This document shows, piece by piece, positions 25,980-36,347 of a stretch of DNA of 64,000 nucleotides. Numbering within the stretch: the stretch's first letter is position 1; each line of letters begins with the position of its first letter. Source of the stretch: Demequina sediminicola (GTDB lineage Bacteria; Actinomycetota; Actinomycetes; Actinomycetales; Demequinaceae); NCBI RefSeq assembly GCF_000975055.1, contig NZ_BBRB01000007.1, positions 1 to 64,000 on the forward strand, read 5' to 3'. The notes beneath the pieces were generated by a model. It was not told the origin of the DNA and made no database searches. It saw only the letters and a list, made by a program, of their open reading frames with translations. The translations under genes and the position numbers were made by a program.

Positions 25980-27983
25980 GTGGACAAAGACGCTCAAGTT
26001 GCGAATGAGAGGGCGAGAGAAGAACTGTACCGTCGCGCTCTCAACAAGAAGCGCTCGCAGGGTGTCGGCGTAGGCGTGTTCGCCAGTGGGAATTGGACCG
26101 GCACAGGGACGATGAAGCTACCCGACGTGCCTGACGGAGAGATTGTGGGCCGCGTGGCTGTCGCCGATGCTCCCCAGGTGACGGACACCGGTGACTGCTA
26201 CATCGGGTCCTCGCACTTCGTCGGCGAGGGAATGACTGTGTACAGTTGGGCCGCGCCGATTGCAAAGATCTTCTTCACAGAGACTGAGCACCCACTTTGC
26301 CACCAGGTTCAAGGCGTCCGCACATTCACTCACGAAGGCGGGCGCATCAATGACTTTTCCGATGAACGCCGATCGGGCTCCGCGGCACGACCGCTCTTCG
26401 CGCAGAGGACCATGACTGTGGCCGCGCCAAGCACCCGTCCACTGCCAAGACCCGCTCCAACCCCGCCAGCCGTTCACTGGTCGTCAACGAGCGACGGCGG
26501 TCGGGACGCGGAAGAGATTGCCACGCCTCGCTCGACGGGACCAGCCTCTCCTATTCTTGCAACCACAAAACCGGAGGCGGACCAAGGCGGACCGTCAAGG
26601 AACGACACCGTGCGAGCCCGCGAGCTCCTCGAAAGGAACCTCCGGCGCGCAAGAACTGGCCAGCTTGAATCTGTCCTTGCGACGCTCCAGTCTGACCAAT
26701 ATGACCTTGTGACGAGGCATGGTCACGATGACCTGATCATCGATGGCCACCCAGGAACGGGGAAAACTGTGATCGCCGTTCACCGGGCGGCCTATCTGAC
26801 GTCGCCTGACTACAACCACGACTCAGGCACGGATGAGCAGATTCGCCGGCTGCTCCTAGTTGGGCCCACGGATGAGTATGTCGCCCATGTCGCTCCCGCC
26901 ATCAGTAGGCTCTCGCACGGCGCAGGCGAGGTCCACGTCATGTCGTTGCGAGGCGTACTTGGAAAGGCTACGGGCCTCACATCAGTTCCCGAGGGTCGTG
27001 CGATCACGCGAATCGACGACGGTGACAGTCAGTTGTGGTCGCTCGCATACAACGCCGCGTCGATAATGAACCGGGTGAGCGAATCCGCCGGTCCGCGGTC
27101 TACGCGCATCAGGCGGGCGTACGAAATTGCGCGTCGGAACGGTGAAGGCGCAGCACTGGTGACCACTGACGATCGCTGGATCGAATACCTTGCATCGTTG
27201 CCATCGTTCGAGAACGCACGCCAGAACCGAGCGCACATCCCGCTCATAGCCGCGCTGGGGTGGTGCATCGCACCACCCCAGGACCTGCGAAGCTTCGACC
27301 ACATCATCGTCGACGAAGCCCAAGACGTGATGGCAATCGAGTGGGTGCTGCTGGACGCCATGAACCAAGACGAGCGATGGACACTCCTCGGCGATATGAA
27401 CCAGCGCCGCTCGGACGCCGCACACGGGAGTTGGAACTACATCGCGGATGCCCTCGCCATTCTTGACAGCGGCGGCGAAGCTCCGGTGACCAGGATCCGG
27501 CGAGGATATCGCTCCACGCCTGCAATCATGTCGTTCGCCAACCGGCTCCTACCCAAACATTCTCGCGATCTCGAGTCGTTCCAGACCGAAGGCGCTGAAG
27601 TGGTTGTTCACCGAACGGAGCGAGACGCACTGCTTCCGGAACTTCTGATTCAAGTGCGAGATCTCGCTGAGCGACACCCCGGAGGCTCCATCGCCATCAT
27701 CGCGATGGAGCGCCCAGTGGTTGAGGATTACCTGCGCCAAAAGCGCTGGCAGAGCGAGCCCCACCAACCCCACCGCTGGAGGCACGACGGTCTGGCTGTT
27801 GACTTAGTATCTCCCGATGCCGCACGCGGTCTCGAGTGGGATGCGGTCGTTGTCGTTGAGCCCGCCAAATTCCCTAAGAACTTCTTGCGGCACGGCCTGC
27901 TCTACACAAGCCTCACCCGCGCGAACCGAGAGTTGCAGATCGTGCATAGCCAGGCGCTGCCCGAACCGCTACGAGATCGCTAG
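25980..27983 (+). CDS. UvrD/HelD-like superfamily 1 helicase (operon gene 2)
   Basis: The 667-aa protein has Walker A 'GHPGTGKTVIAVHRAAYL' near residue 258, 'DHIIVDEAQDVMAIEW' near 442, 'GYRSTPAIMSFANRL' near 508 and the terminal motif 'LLYTSLTRANRELQIVH' near 645. The N-terminal 180 residues form a separate domain with 'EHPLCHQVQGVRTFTHEGG', followed by a Pro-rich linker. The GTG at 25980 directly follows the TAA of gene 1, and GGAGGT lies inside the end of that gene, which shows translational coupling. The overall layout resembles HelD-like helicases shortened in the middle. Confidence 0.85.
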   Translation: MDKDAQVANERAREELYRRALNKKRSQGVGVGVFASGNWTGTGTMKLPDVPDGEIVGRVAVADAPQVTDTGDCYIGSSHFVGEGMTVYSWAAPIAKIFFTETEHPLCHQVQGVRTFTHEGGRINDFSDERRSGSAARPLFAQRTMTVAAPSTRPLPRPAPTPPAVHWSSTSDGGRDAEEIATPRSTGPASPILATTKPEADQGGPSRNDTVRARELLERNLRRARTGQLESVLATLQSDQYDLVTRHGHDDLIIDGHPGTGKTVIAVHRAAYLTSPDYNHDSGTDEQIRRLLLVGPTDEYVAHVAPAISRLSHGAGEVHVMSLRGVLGKATGLTSVPEGRAITRIDDGDSQLWSLAYNAASIMNRVSESAGPRSTRIRRAYEIARRNGEGAALVTTDDRWIEYLASLPSFENARQNRAHIPLIAALGWCIAPPQDLRSFDHIIVDEAQDVMAIEWVLLDAMNQDERWTLLGDMNQRRSDAAHGSWNYIADALAILDSGGEAPVTRIRRGYRSTPAIMSFANRLLPKHSRDLESFQTEGAEVVVHRTERDALLPELLIQVRDLAERHPGGSIAIIAMERPVVEDYLRQKRWQSEPHQPHRWRHDGLAVDLVSPDAARGLEWDAVVVVEPAKFPKNFLRHGLLYTSLTRANRELQIVHSQALPEPLRDR

Positions 27984-28048
27984 TACCGTGCACCTAGATC
28001 CGTCGCCCCGGCGCCGGGACGGTGCCTCAACCATTGACCGGAGATGTG

Positions 28049-28843
28049 ATGACTCCCAACCACCGCGACCGACAGCGTTACATCGCGAGCGAGGCTGAAG
28101 CCACAGCGATGGCTTCCGAAGCCATGGCGCTCATGGGTTTCGACGACGCCCAGCCGGCACCAGACGCTAGCGCCACCGGCCTGAGCATCGTGTCGGAGAG
28201 CGCGGTCGCTCGAGTTGCCTTCGCGGGCCAGCCGAACATAGCCGACTTGCAGCGCTTGGGTGCAATACACGAGCTGGAGCCCGACATGGCTCTCCTCGCG
28301 TTTTCGGCCAATGGCTACAGCGACGCAACCCGCGCGTTTGCGGAGAACAATCGGATTGCACTCTTCGTGTACGACCCCCTTGGCAACGTCGATGCCGTAA
28401 ACGACCACGCCGTGCCACTCGAGAAGATCCTTTTCAGCCAGCTCGGCGACAAGGACGAGAGCGACAGACACGATGAACCGCGCCCATCCAGGCAGCAGGA
28501 GCAGGCGGCGACGGGCATCCCAGATGAGCCCTCCCAACCGCCGTTGGAGGAGGCTAGCGACGCACGGGGACCAGCTCATGCTGGCGCTCAGCCGGAAACC
28601 GCAGATTCAACCAAGCGAACTCGGAAGCGCTCTCTCCGAGGATGGTGGTGGCGTTGGCCGCTTCTTGCGCTAGTGATCTTCTGCTGGTTTGGCGCATTCG
28701 TGATCGCTCTCGGCACCATCGGCGACCCCGCATACTGGGGAAATCTTGCGTTCTATGGAATTCCAGCTGTCCTAGGCACAATCGGTCTGCAGTGGAGCCG
28801 AAAGAGACGAACGCTCGGTCCCTCGCAAGCCCAAAGTCGATAG
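28049..28843 (+). CDS. Mrr-like domain protein with C-terminal membrane helices (operon gene 3)
   Basis: The 264-aa protein has an N-terminal part (about residues 40-115) that threads onto the Mrr/restriction-endonuclease fold: 'GLSIVSESAVARVAF', 'LLAFSANGYSDATRAFAENN' and 'IALFVYDP'. The catalytic Asp of 'GxD' is Ser here and no QxK motif is seen, so the nuclease site looks dead. A Pro/Glu/Gln-rich linker leads to a basic patch and two membrane helices (about 197-255). The ATG at 28049 has a GGAG site; an in-frame GTG at 28022 is less likely. It sits between helicase genes on the same strand, 65 bp after gene 2 and 3 bp before gene 4. It may be a membrane-bound DNA sensor or anchor. Confidence 0.65.
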   Translation: MTPNHRDRQRYIASEAEATAMASEAMALMGFDDAQPAPDASATGLSIVSESAVARVAFAGQPNIADLQRLGAIHELEPDMALLAFSANGYSDATRAFAENNRIALFVYDPLGNVDAVNDHAVPLEKILFSQLGDKDESDRHDEPRPSRQQEQAATGIPDEPSQPPLEEASDARGPAHAGAQPETADSTKRTRKRSLRGWWWRWPLLALVIFCWFGAFVIALGTIGDPAYWGNLAFYGIPAVLGTIGLQWSRKRRTLGPSQAQSR

Positions 28844-28846
28844 GTT

Positions 28847-31783
28847 GTGCACGTGACAGAAACCGCCGCCACCCAAGATGAAGAACTGAACATCGCGCCG
28901 GGTTCCACCGTCGTCATCCGCGATGCCGAGTGGCTCGTCACCAACGTCGCCGAGACCAGCGACGGCCCTCTCCTCCACGTCCAGGGCCTGAGCGAGCTCG
29001 TCCGCGGCACAACTGCCCAGTTCTTCGCGAACATCGAGACCCAGCACGGTGACGGCATCGAGGTTCTCGATCCCGTAGAGGCAAAGGTCACTGCGGACGC
29101 GAGCCCCAAGTACCGCGACGCCCGCCTGTGGGTCGAGGCCATGCTGCGCAAGCAGTCCGTCCCCATCACCGACAACAACCTCACGGTCTCGCCGCACATG
29201 CTCGCGGACCAGCTTCCCTACCAGGCGACTGCCATCCGCAAGGCGCTCGACCCCGACAACCTCCGCCCGCGCATCCTCCTCGCCGACGCCGTCGGCCTGG
29301 GCAAGACCATCGAGATCGGCATGATTCTCAGCGAGCTCGTCCGGCGAGGCCGCGGCGAGAAGGTCCTCATCGTCACGCCCCGCCACGTGCTCGAGCAAAT
29401 GCAGCACGAGATGTGGACCCGCTTCGCTCTCCCCTTCGTCCGCCTCGACAGCGCCGGCATCCAACGCGTCCGCCAGCAGCTGCCCGCCACCCGCAACCCG
29501 TTCACCTACTACAAGCGCGCCATCATCTCGATCGACACGCTCAAGTCCGACCGCTACCTCCAATACCTGCGCAACTTGAAGTGGGACGCCGTGGTCATCG
29601 ACGAAGCCCACAACGTCACCAACGCGACCGCGCTCAACAACCGCCTGGCGAACACGCTCGCTCCCACAGCCGATGCACTCATCCTCGCCTCAGCGACGCC
29701 CCACAACGGCAAGACGGAGTCCTTCGCCAACCTCATCCGCCTCCTCGAGCCCACCGCCGTCCGTCCCGATGGCGAGCCCGACAGAGCGGAGACGCAGCGC
29801 CTGCTCATCCGCCGTCACCGGCACAGCCCCGAGGTCGCCTCGGTAGTCGGCGACGACTGGAAGCCCCGCAAGGAGCCCCGCCACGACATCGTGCCTGCGA
29901 GCCCTCAGGAGGACGCCGTTGCGCAGGAACTCGAGCACACCTGGCTGCACCCGGCAGCGGGCACCAGCCCGTACTCCGGCAAGACGGACTCGCTCTTCGG
30001 CTGGACCCTCGCCAAGGCATTCTTGTCGAGCCCGCAGGCGCTCGCCGAGACCATCACCAATCGCGTCAAGACGCTCAAGGACCAGCCAACGGAGAGTGCT
30101 GCCAAGGAACGCGAAGCGCTCAGCCACCTCGCACAGCTCAACGAAGCCTCGCTCGACCACAGCGCCAAGCACGCCGCCCTCGTCGACTACCTCAAGGAGA
30201 TCGGCGTCGGCAAAGGCAAGTCGACGCGCGCCGTAGTCTTCGGGGAGCGCGTCGCCACGCTCAACTGGCTCACCAAGTCTCTGCCCAAGGCACTCGCACT
30301 CCCCCAGGACGCCGTGAAAGTCATGCACGGAGCCCTGTCCGACGAGGAGCAGATGCGCCTCATCGAGTCCTTCAAGCAGGAGTCCTCACCCATCCGCGTG
30401 CTTGTCACCGGTGATGTCGCCTCCGAGGGCGTGAACCTCCACGCTCAGTGCCACCACCTGGTCCACTACGACATCCCGTGGTCGCTCATCCGCATCGAGC
30501 AGCGCAACGGGCGCATCGACCGTTATGGCCAGCGCCACGAGCCGCAGATCACCACGCTCCTGCTCTCCCCTAGCTCCGAGCAGTTCCAGGGCGATCTCAA
30601 AGTGCTGCGCAAGCTCCTTGACCGCGAGCACGAGGCGCACAGTGCGCTCGGCGACACAGCGTCGCTGATGAACGAGTTCTCCGTAGGCCAGGAGGAGGAG
30701 ACCATCAAGGCCATCCTCGCGGGCAAGAAGGACTTCGACACCGAGGTCCGGTCCGTCGAGGAGGCCTCGCAGAACGACCTCCTTCAGTCGATCCTCAACT
30801 TGGTACCGGCCGATGCGCCAATCACCGATGCAGGCGCCGTCACCAACGCGCCGGTCGCCGAGTCAACTGATAAGGCAACCCGCGTCACGGCCCTCTACAC
30901 CGACACCCTGAGCTACCTGCGCGACGCAATGGACGCCGCATTCCCCGACAAGGGCGCGCCACTGACGGACCGCCACGGCGAGGGTGGCGTGCACTGGCGC
31001 GAGTATCTGCAGCACGGCATCGTCGAGTTCGAACCGCCGCGGGACCTTCGCCAGCGGCTCGACGTGCTGCCGCAGTCCTACATCAAGGACCGCGACGTGA
31101 AGTCGACGCTCAAGCTTGCAGTCACCCCGACGCACGGCCAGATCGAACTGACGCGCGCGCTTAACGACGCCAAGGGCTCGAGCTGGCCGGAGGCCCACTT
31201 CCTGGGCCCGCTCCACCCCGTCCTGGACTGGGCAACCGACCGAGCGCTGGCTCGCCTGCCTCGCAACCACGTCTACGCCGTTCGCGGCGCGGTGGAGGAC
31301 CCCACCGTGCTGCTCACTGGCACGCTGACCAACCGGCGCGGCCACGTCGTGGCGGCCAGCCACCTGAGCGCCTTCCGCCTGTCCCCCACGAGCGCGCAGT
31401 GCATCATCACCACGCACCGCGATGCCCACGAGATGCTGAGTGAGGCCGGCGTCACCGGCGAGCGCGCTAACGCGGGCGCGCTCCACAACGTTGACGCCCT
31501 CCAACCGCTCGTGCGCGCCGCGGTCGGCGACGCCCAGCATTATCTGGAATCGCACCTCGAGTCTGCGAGCGCGGCGACCAAGCAGCGCGTCGAGAACTGG
31601 GCCGAGCGTGCCAACGACTGGGAACGCGAGGCCGACGCTCTGATTCAGCGCGACGACCTGAAGACCAAGCGCGTCACAGTCCAGCACCTGGAGGCTCTCA
31701 TTCAAGAGATGCGACCGGATCGGTTCCTGGTGCGGCCGCTGCTCATCGTTGTGCCCGAGGACTTCGCAGGGGAGGCTGCCTGA
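28847..31783 (+). CDS. SNF2-family helicase, DrmD-like (operon gene 4)
   Basis: The 978-aa helicase has Walker A 'ADAVGLGKTIEIG' (about residue 145), 'VVIDEAHNV' (about 249), 'ASATPHNGKTESF' (about 281) and the C-lobe 'IRIEQRNGRIDRYGQRHE' (about 548-565). This compact SNF2 type with 'SATPHNG' is what DISARM DrmD and similar defence translocases show. An N-terminal small beta domain (about 10-70) precedes the motor. Start may be GTG 28847 or GTG 28853; both lack a strong ribosome site. It directly precedes the methylase, the same order as drmD-drmMI in class 1 DISARM. Confidence 0.85.
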   Translation: MHVTETAATQDEELNIAPGSTVVIRDAEWLVTNVAETSDGPLLHVQGLSELVRGTTAQFFANIETQHGDGIEVLDPVEAKVTADASPKYRDARLWVEAMLRKQSVPITDNNLTVSPHMLADQLPYQATAIRKALDPDNLRPRILLADAVGLGKTIEIGMILSELVRRGRGEKVLIVTPRHVLEQMQHEMWTRFALPFVRLDSAGIQRVRQQLPATRNPFTYYKRAIISIDTLKSDRYLQYLRNLKWDAVVIDEAHNVTNATALNNRLANTLAPTADALILASATPHNGKTESFANLIRLLEPTAVRPDGEPDRAETQRLLIRRHRHSPEVASVVGDDWKPRKEPRHDIVPASPQEDAVAQELEHTWLHPAAGTSPYSGKTDSLFGWTLAKAFLSSPQALAETITNRVKTLKDQPTESAAKEREALSHLAQLNEASLDHSAKHAALVDYLKEIGVGKGKSTRAVVFGERVATLNWLTKSLPKALALPQDAVKVMHGALSDEEQMRLIESFKQESSPIRVLVTGDVASEGVNLHAQCHHLVHYDIPWSLIRIEQRNGRIDRYGQRHEPQITTLLLSPSSEQFQGDLKVLRKLLDREHEAHSALGDTASLMNEFSVGQEEETIKAILAGKKDFDTEVRSVEEASQNDLLQSILNLVPADAPITDAGAVTNAPVAESTDKATRVTALYTDTLSYLRDAMDAAFPDKGAPLTDRHGEGGVHWREYLQHGIVEFEPPRDLRQRLDVLPQSYIKDRDVKSTLKLAVTPTHGQIELTRALNDAKGSSWPEAHFLGPLHPVLDWATDRALARLPRNHVYAVRGAVEDPTVLLTGTLTNRRGHVVAASHLSAFRLSPTSAQCIITTHRDAHEMLSEAGVTGERANAGALHNVDALQPLVRAAVGDAQHYLESHLESASAATKQRVENWAERANDWEREADALIQRDDLKTKRVTVQHLEALIQEMRPDRFLVRPLLIVVPEDFAGEAA

Positions 31784-31784
31784 C

Positions 31785-34700
31785 ATGCCCGCATTCGAGT
31801 CGATCGTGAACGAGGGCGACTTTGTCGCGGAGCACTTCCTTACTTCGGACGGCAAGGCGTCCTTCGCCGCGCACGTTGCCGCCCGCGCGAAGGGGTGGAA
31901 GGACGCTGAGACGTCGCCGCTGACGCGCTTCGCCGCTGCCCGCACCGTACTGGAGTCGGCGTTCCTCGCGCTCAACGAGCGCCCAGACGATGCCGAGGCG
32001 TCGCGCGCGCTCTCTGATCGCCTTCTCGACGTGCTGGGCTACGTCGGTGCCGGCTACGAGCGCACGGAGGGCCCGAACGCCACGCGGATCTCATCTCCGG
32101 GGCTGACGGGCGCGGCGCCCCTGGCGATCGTCACGGCTCGCCCGGCCGATGCGCTTGAGGACTTGCGCGACAAGTCTCGTCCTGGGCTGTGGGAGTCTTT
32201 CGAACTTGTCGACGGTACCGAGTCGACGTCGCTGCCGGCATTCGTCTCGTCGCACTTCGCAGGCACGGACGCTCCCACCTTCGTCCTGGTCCTGGCGGGC
32301 CGCTGGGCGCTGCTCACCGAGGCCGCACGCTGGGCAGAAGGCCGCTTCCTCGCAGTCGACGTGCAGCTCGTCGCCGAGCGCAACGACGCCAAGCGCGGAG
32401 GCGAGACCGAGACCGCGCTGGCCATCCTCGCAGCGGACTCGCTCGCACCTGACGCGGATGGCGATTTGTGGTGGTCGTCGGTGCTGGAGGACTCGGTCAA
32501 GCACACGGTCGGCGTCAGCAAAGACCTCCGCGAGGGTGTGCGTCTGTCGATCGAGATCATCGCGAACGACGTCGTGACGCGCCGTGCGCAGCTAGGGCTC
32601 GACCCGCTGCCGCAGTCGGAGGCACAGACGCTCGCAAAGCAGTCACTCCGCTATCTCTATCGCATCCTGTTCCTTCTCTACGCGGAGGCCTCGCCTGAGT
32701 TGGGCGTTCTGCCGACCGGCACGCAGGAGTACGACGCGGGCTACAGCCTCGACCGCCTGCGGGAACTGGTCCTGCAGGACATCACCTCGCACGACGCCGA
32801 GCGCAAGACGCACCTGTATGACTCGCTCGCGGTGCTGTTCGTGCTGGTCGACCGCGGCCACACTCCGCCGGGAACATCCGGCGCGCACACCTCGGACTCG
32901 CTGATCTTCCGATCACTCAGTGCGGACCTGTTCCAGCCCAGCGCCATCTCCCACATCGCGGAGACCAAGCTCTCGGACAGCGCCCTCAAGGATGTGCTCG
33001 AGCGCCTGCTGCTCAGCAAGAAGCAAGCCAAGCGCGAGCGCGGCTTCATCTCCTACGCGGAACTCGGCATCAACCAGCTCGGGGCGGTGTACGAGGGCCT
33101 CATGAGCTATACGGGCTTTTTCGCTGAGGAGGACCTGTACGAGGTCGCAAAGAACGGTGACTCGTCGAAGGGCTCATGGGTCGTTCCCACGCATCGCGCG
33201 GACGGCATCGCGAAGGCGGACTTCGTCACCGAGGAGGACCCGGACACCGGCGAGGACAAGCCGGTGCTGCACAAGGCGGGAACCTTCGTGTACCGCCTCG
33301 CGGGACGCGAGCGCCAACAGTCCGCGTCGTTCTACACGCCAGAGGTCCTCACCCGCTTCACCGTCCGCCAGGCGCTCGAGGAACTGCTCGACCAGGACGG
33401 CGAGACCACCACGGCCGAGCAGGTGCTGGATCTGTCCGTCTGCGAGCCTGCTCTCGGTTCCGGGGCGTTCGCGATCGAGGCGACCCGCCAGCTCGCGGAG
33501 GAGTACCTCAAGCGCCGGCAGCGAGAACTGGGCGAGAAGATTCCGCCGGAGGATTACCAGCGCGAACTGCAAAGGGTGAAGGCCTACATCGCGCTGCACA
33601 ACGTGTATGGCGTCGACCTCAACGGCACTGCGGTGGAACTCGCCGAAATCTCACTGTGGCTCGACACCATGGTCGAAGGCCTGCAGGCGCCGTGGTTCGG
33701 CCTGCACCTGCGCCGCGGCAACTCCCTCATCGGAGCACGCCGCGCCACCTACACGCGCGACGCCGTCAATTCGCGAACCTGGCTCACGACTCCGCCCACC
33801 AACCGGCCGGTCGCGGAACTGCTCGAGAACGCCGCCGCGGGCACCGTGGCGGGGGAGGTCTCAGGACAGATCTTCCACTTCCTTTTGCCCGCGGAGGGCT
33901 GGGGCGCCGGGGCCGACGCGAAGGAGGCCAAGGCACTCGCCCCCGACGCGACCAAGGCGCTCAAGGACTGGCGCAAGTCGATCCGACGCAAGCCCACCAA
34001 GAAGCAGCTCGACGACCTGCAGGAGCTCACGTATCGCGTCGAGGCCCTATGGCAGATGTCGGCCAAGCGACTACTGATCGCGAACGAGCAAGTGCGACGC
34101 GACCTCGACGTCTGGGGTCGCGATAGGACGGCAGCCGATGCGGTGGTCACCCGCACGCAGATCGAGGGCTTCCTCGCGGACGAAGACTCGGCATACCGGC
34201 GCCTACGGACAGTCATGGACGCGTGGTGCGCGCTGTGGTTCTGGCCTGTCGAAGCCGACTCCGCGCCACCGACGCTCGATGAGTGGATCGAGACCTGCTT
34301 CCATATCCTGGGCCGCGCGCCCGAGGCGCGGTCGCGCAGCCGGCTCAGTGCCGACACGCTGGCGAGCAGCGACGACTGGGATGAACTAGGCGATGCCGAG
34401 CGCACCGACCTCGGTCTCGCGGGAGCCATCAGTACTTCGCACGCGCGCGAGCGCCATCCGTGGCTAGACGTCCCCCGAGGACAGTCCGAGTCCCAAGGCT
34501 TCTTCCACTGGAACCTCGAGTTTCCCCAGGTCTTCGAGCGCGGCGGTTTCGACCTCCAGGTCGGAAACCCGCCGTGGGTGCGACCAAGGTCGGATGTCGA
34601 CGCGCTTCTGGCCGAGGGCGACCCTTGGTGGCAGCTCGCGAACAAGCCGTCAGAGGCCGAACGTGCAGCCAAGCGCGAACCGACGCTCGAAATCGACGGC

Positions 34701-36347
34701 GTTCGTGAGCTCGTGATCGCGGGTACGGCCGAGGTCTCGTCCGTAGCCGCGTATCTCGGAGCGCCGGTGAACTACCCCATCCTTGCTGGGCTCCAGCCGG
34801 ACCTGTACCGCTGCTTCATGTGGCAGACCTGGCAGCACATGCAAGCACGGGCAACAGTCGGACTCATTCACCCGGAGAGCCACTTTACCGCCAACAAGGC
34901 AGGTGCGCTGCGATCGACGACGTATGGGCGCCTAAGGCGTCACTGGCACTTCCTCAATGCGCTAATGCTGTTTGAGGTCACAGACAAAGCGAGCTTCGGA
35001 GTGCATGTATACGGAGATCCAAAAACTGTCGGGTTCAAGAGCGCCGCTTACCTGTACAGTCCCGACACCGTTGAACGTTCCTTTGACCACGACGGATCCG
35101 GCACCGAACCGGGCCTCAAGAATGAGGACGGCCACTGGGACGTCCGACCACACGCCTCGCGAATCCTCCGCGTCACCCGAGACGAGTTGCGCACGTGGCA
35201 CCAAGTCCTCGAATCGGAGGAAGTCCCGCTCGCGCAAACTCGGATGCTCTATACCGTCAACCGATCCGTGGCGCGCGTGCTCGACAAGCTTGCCGGAGCT
35301 CCGCGCATCGGTGATCTGAACCTTGAGTACTCACGTGGGTGGGACGAGTCAATCGACCGCAAGAAAGGGTACTTCGTCAAGGAATGGGGCGCCCCGGACA
35401 CTTGGCACGATGTGATCCTGCAGGGTCCAAACTTCACGTTGCTAAATCCCTTCTCGAAGTCTCCGAATGCGACGATGAAGCACAACCAGGACTGGACGGC
35501 TATCGATCTCGAGGCCCTCGCTGCAGAGTATGTCCCGGTGACTTCGTACAAGCCCGCCGGCAGCCGCGAGCGTTACGACGCTGACTACACGCGCTGGGGT
35601 CGTTCCGCACCCGAGTCTGCGCGCAACTTCTATCGCGTCGCATGGCGAAATATGGCCGCGGCAGCGAACGAGAGGACGTTGATCGGATCGGTGCTCCCTC
35701 CAGGAGCAGCGCACGTGCATCCCGTATTTTCCGCGGGGAGTGCGGCGCTTACAGAGAGGGAAGTGCTGGCGATTTCTGCCGCGCTCGGCACGCTTCTGAA
35801 CGACTTCAGCGTACGCGCGGCGCCTCAGAATATTGGTGCCTCGACAGTGAATCGCCTAGCCCGACTTGCTGACGAGAGACTTGTGACACCTCTTGTTGCC
35901 CGTGCGGCTCGTCTCACGTGTCTGTCCGTCGCCTACTCAAGTCTCTGGGAGCGCGCGATGCCGGACGCGCCCCATTGGACGCCCGCTTCGCCCGCGAGAC
36001 TCGCGCGCGAGCGTCGCATGCTCCAAGTTGAGATCGACGCACTCTTCGCACTCGGCCTGGGGGTGACGGCAGACGAGTTGTGTGCCGTCTATCGCACCCA
36101 GTTCGCTGTGTTGCGAAAGCACGATATGGAGGACTTGTACGACACCCATGGACGGCTCGTGCCCAAGGAGGTCGCCAGCCTCTACCGCAAGAAGGGCGAG
36201 ACGCTGACCATTGATGACCGCACCGTGACGCATCCCGGAAGCGGCATCGACTACACGTATGAGTTCCCCTTCGAGGTCCTCGACCGCGAGGCCGATATGC
36301 GCGCCGCGTACGCCGTGTTCAAGGAGAAGTTCGGTGACGAACTGTGA
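31785..36347 (+). CDS. Eco57I-like class DNA adenine methylase, very large (operon gene 5)
   Basis: The protein (1,520 aa) is an N6-adenine methylase of the Eco57I/type IIG class, expected to mark self DNA. The SAM-binding motif is 'CEPALGSGAF' (about residue 551), followed by 'NVYGVDLNGTAVELAEIS' (about 606), and the catalytic NPPY-type motif is 'VGNPPWVRP' (about 926). The first 540 residues are an uncharacterised N-terminal region. Residues about 1005-1405 should form the target recognition part and show lower GC than the flanks. The ATG at 31785 has a GGGGAGG site; the preceding gene ends one base upstream. Its stop overlaps the next start by 4 bp. It is longer than typical PglX or DrmMI as I remember them. 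Confidence 0.88.
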   Translation: MPAFESIVNEGDFVAEHFLTSDGKASFAAHVAARAKGWKDAETSPLTRFAAARTVLESAFLALNERPDDAEASRALSDRLLDVLGYVGAGYERTEGPNATRISSPGLTGAAPLAIVTARPADALEDLRDKSRPGLWESFELVDGTESTSLPAFVSSHFAGTDAPTFVLVLAGRWALLTEAARWAEGRFLAVDVQLVAERNDAKRGGETETALAILAADSLAPDADGDLWWSSVLEDSVKHTVGVSKDLREGVRLSIEIIANDVVTRRAQLGLDPLPQSEAQTLAKQSLRYLYRILFLLYAEASPELGVLPTGTQEYDAGYSLDRLRELVLQDITSHDAERKTHLYDSLAVLFVLVDRGHTPPGTSGAHTSDSLIFRSLSADLFQPSAISHIAETKLSDSALKDVLERLLLSKKQAKRERGFISYAELGINQLGAVYEGLMSYTGFFAEEDLYEVAKNGDSSKGSWVVPTHRADGIAKADFVTEEDPDTGEDKPVLHKAGTFVYRLAGRERQQSASFYTPEVLTRFTVRQALEELLDQDGETTTAEQVLDLSVCEPALGSGAFAIEATRQLAEEYLKRRQRELGEKIPPEDYQRELQRVKAYIALHNVYGVDLNGTAVELAEISLWLDTMVEGLQAPWFGLHLRRGNSLIGARRATYTRDAVNSRTWLTTPPTNRPVAELLENAAAGTVAGEVSGQIFHFLLPAEGWGAGADAKEAKALAPDATKALKDWRKSIRRKPTKKQLDDLQELTYRVEALWQMSAKRLLIANEQVRRDLDVWGRDRTAADAVVTRTQIEGFLADEDSAYRRLRTVMDAWCALWFWPVEADSAPPTLDEWIETCFHILGRAPEARSRSRLSADTLASSDDWDELGDAERTDLGLAGAISTSHARERHPWLDVPRGQSESQGFFHWNLEFPQVFERGGFDLQVGNPPWVRPRSDVDALLAEGDPWWQLANKPSEAERAAKREPTLEIDGVRELVIAGTAEVSSVAAYLGAPVNYPILAGLQPDLYRCFMWQTWQHMQARATVGLIHPESHFTANKAGALRSTTYGRLRRHWHFLNALMLFEVTDKASFGVHVYGDPKTVGFKSAAYLYSPDTVERSFDHDGSGTEPGLKNEDGHWDVRPHASRILRVTRDELRTWHQVLESEEVPLAQTRMLYTVNRSVARVLDKLAGAPRIGDLNLEYSRGWDESIDRKKGYFVKEWGAPDTWHDVILQGPNFTLLNPFSKSPNATMKHNQDWTAIDLEALAAEYVPVTSYKPAGSRERYDADYTRWGRSAPESARNFYRVAWRNMAAAANERTLIGSVLPPGAAHVHPVFSAGSAALTEREVLAISAALGTLLNDFSVRAAPQNIGASTVNRLARLADERLVTPLVARAARLTCLSVAYSSLWERAMPDAPHWTPASPARLARERRMLQVEIDALFALGLGVTADELCAVYRTQFAVLRKHDMEDLYDTHGRLVPKEVASLYRKKGETLTIDDRTVTHPGSGIDYTYEFPFEVLDREADMRAAYAVFKEKFGDEL

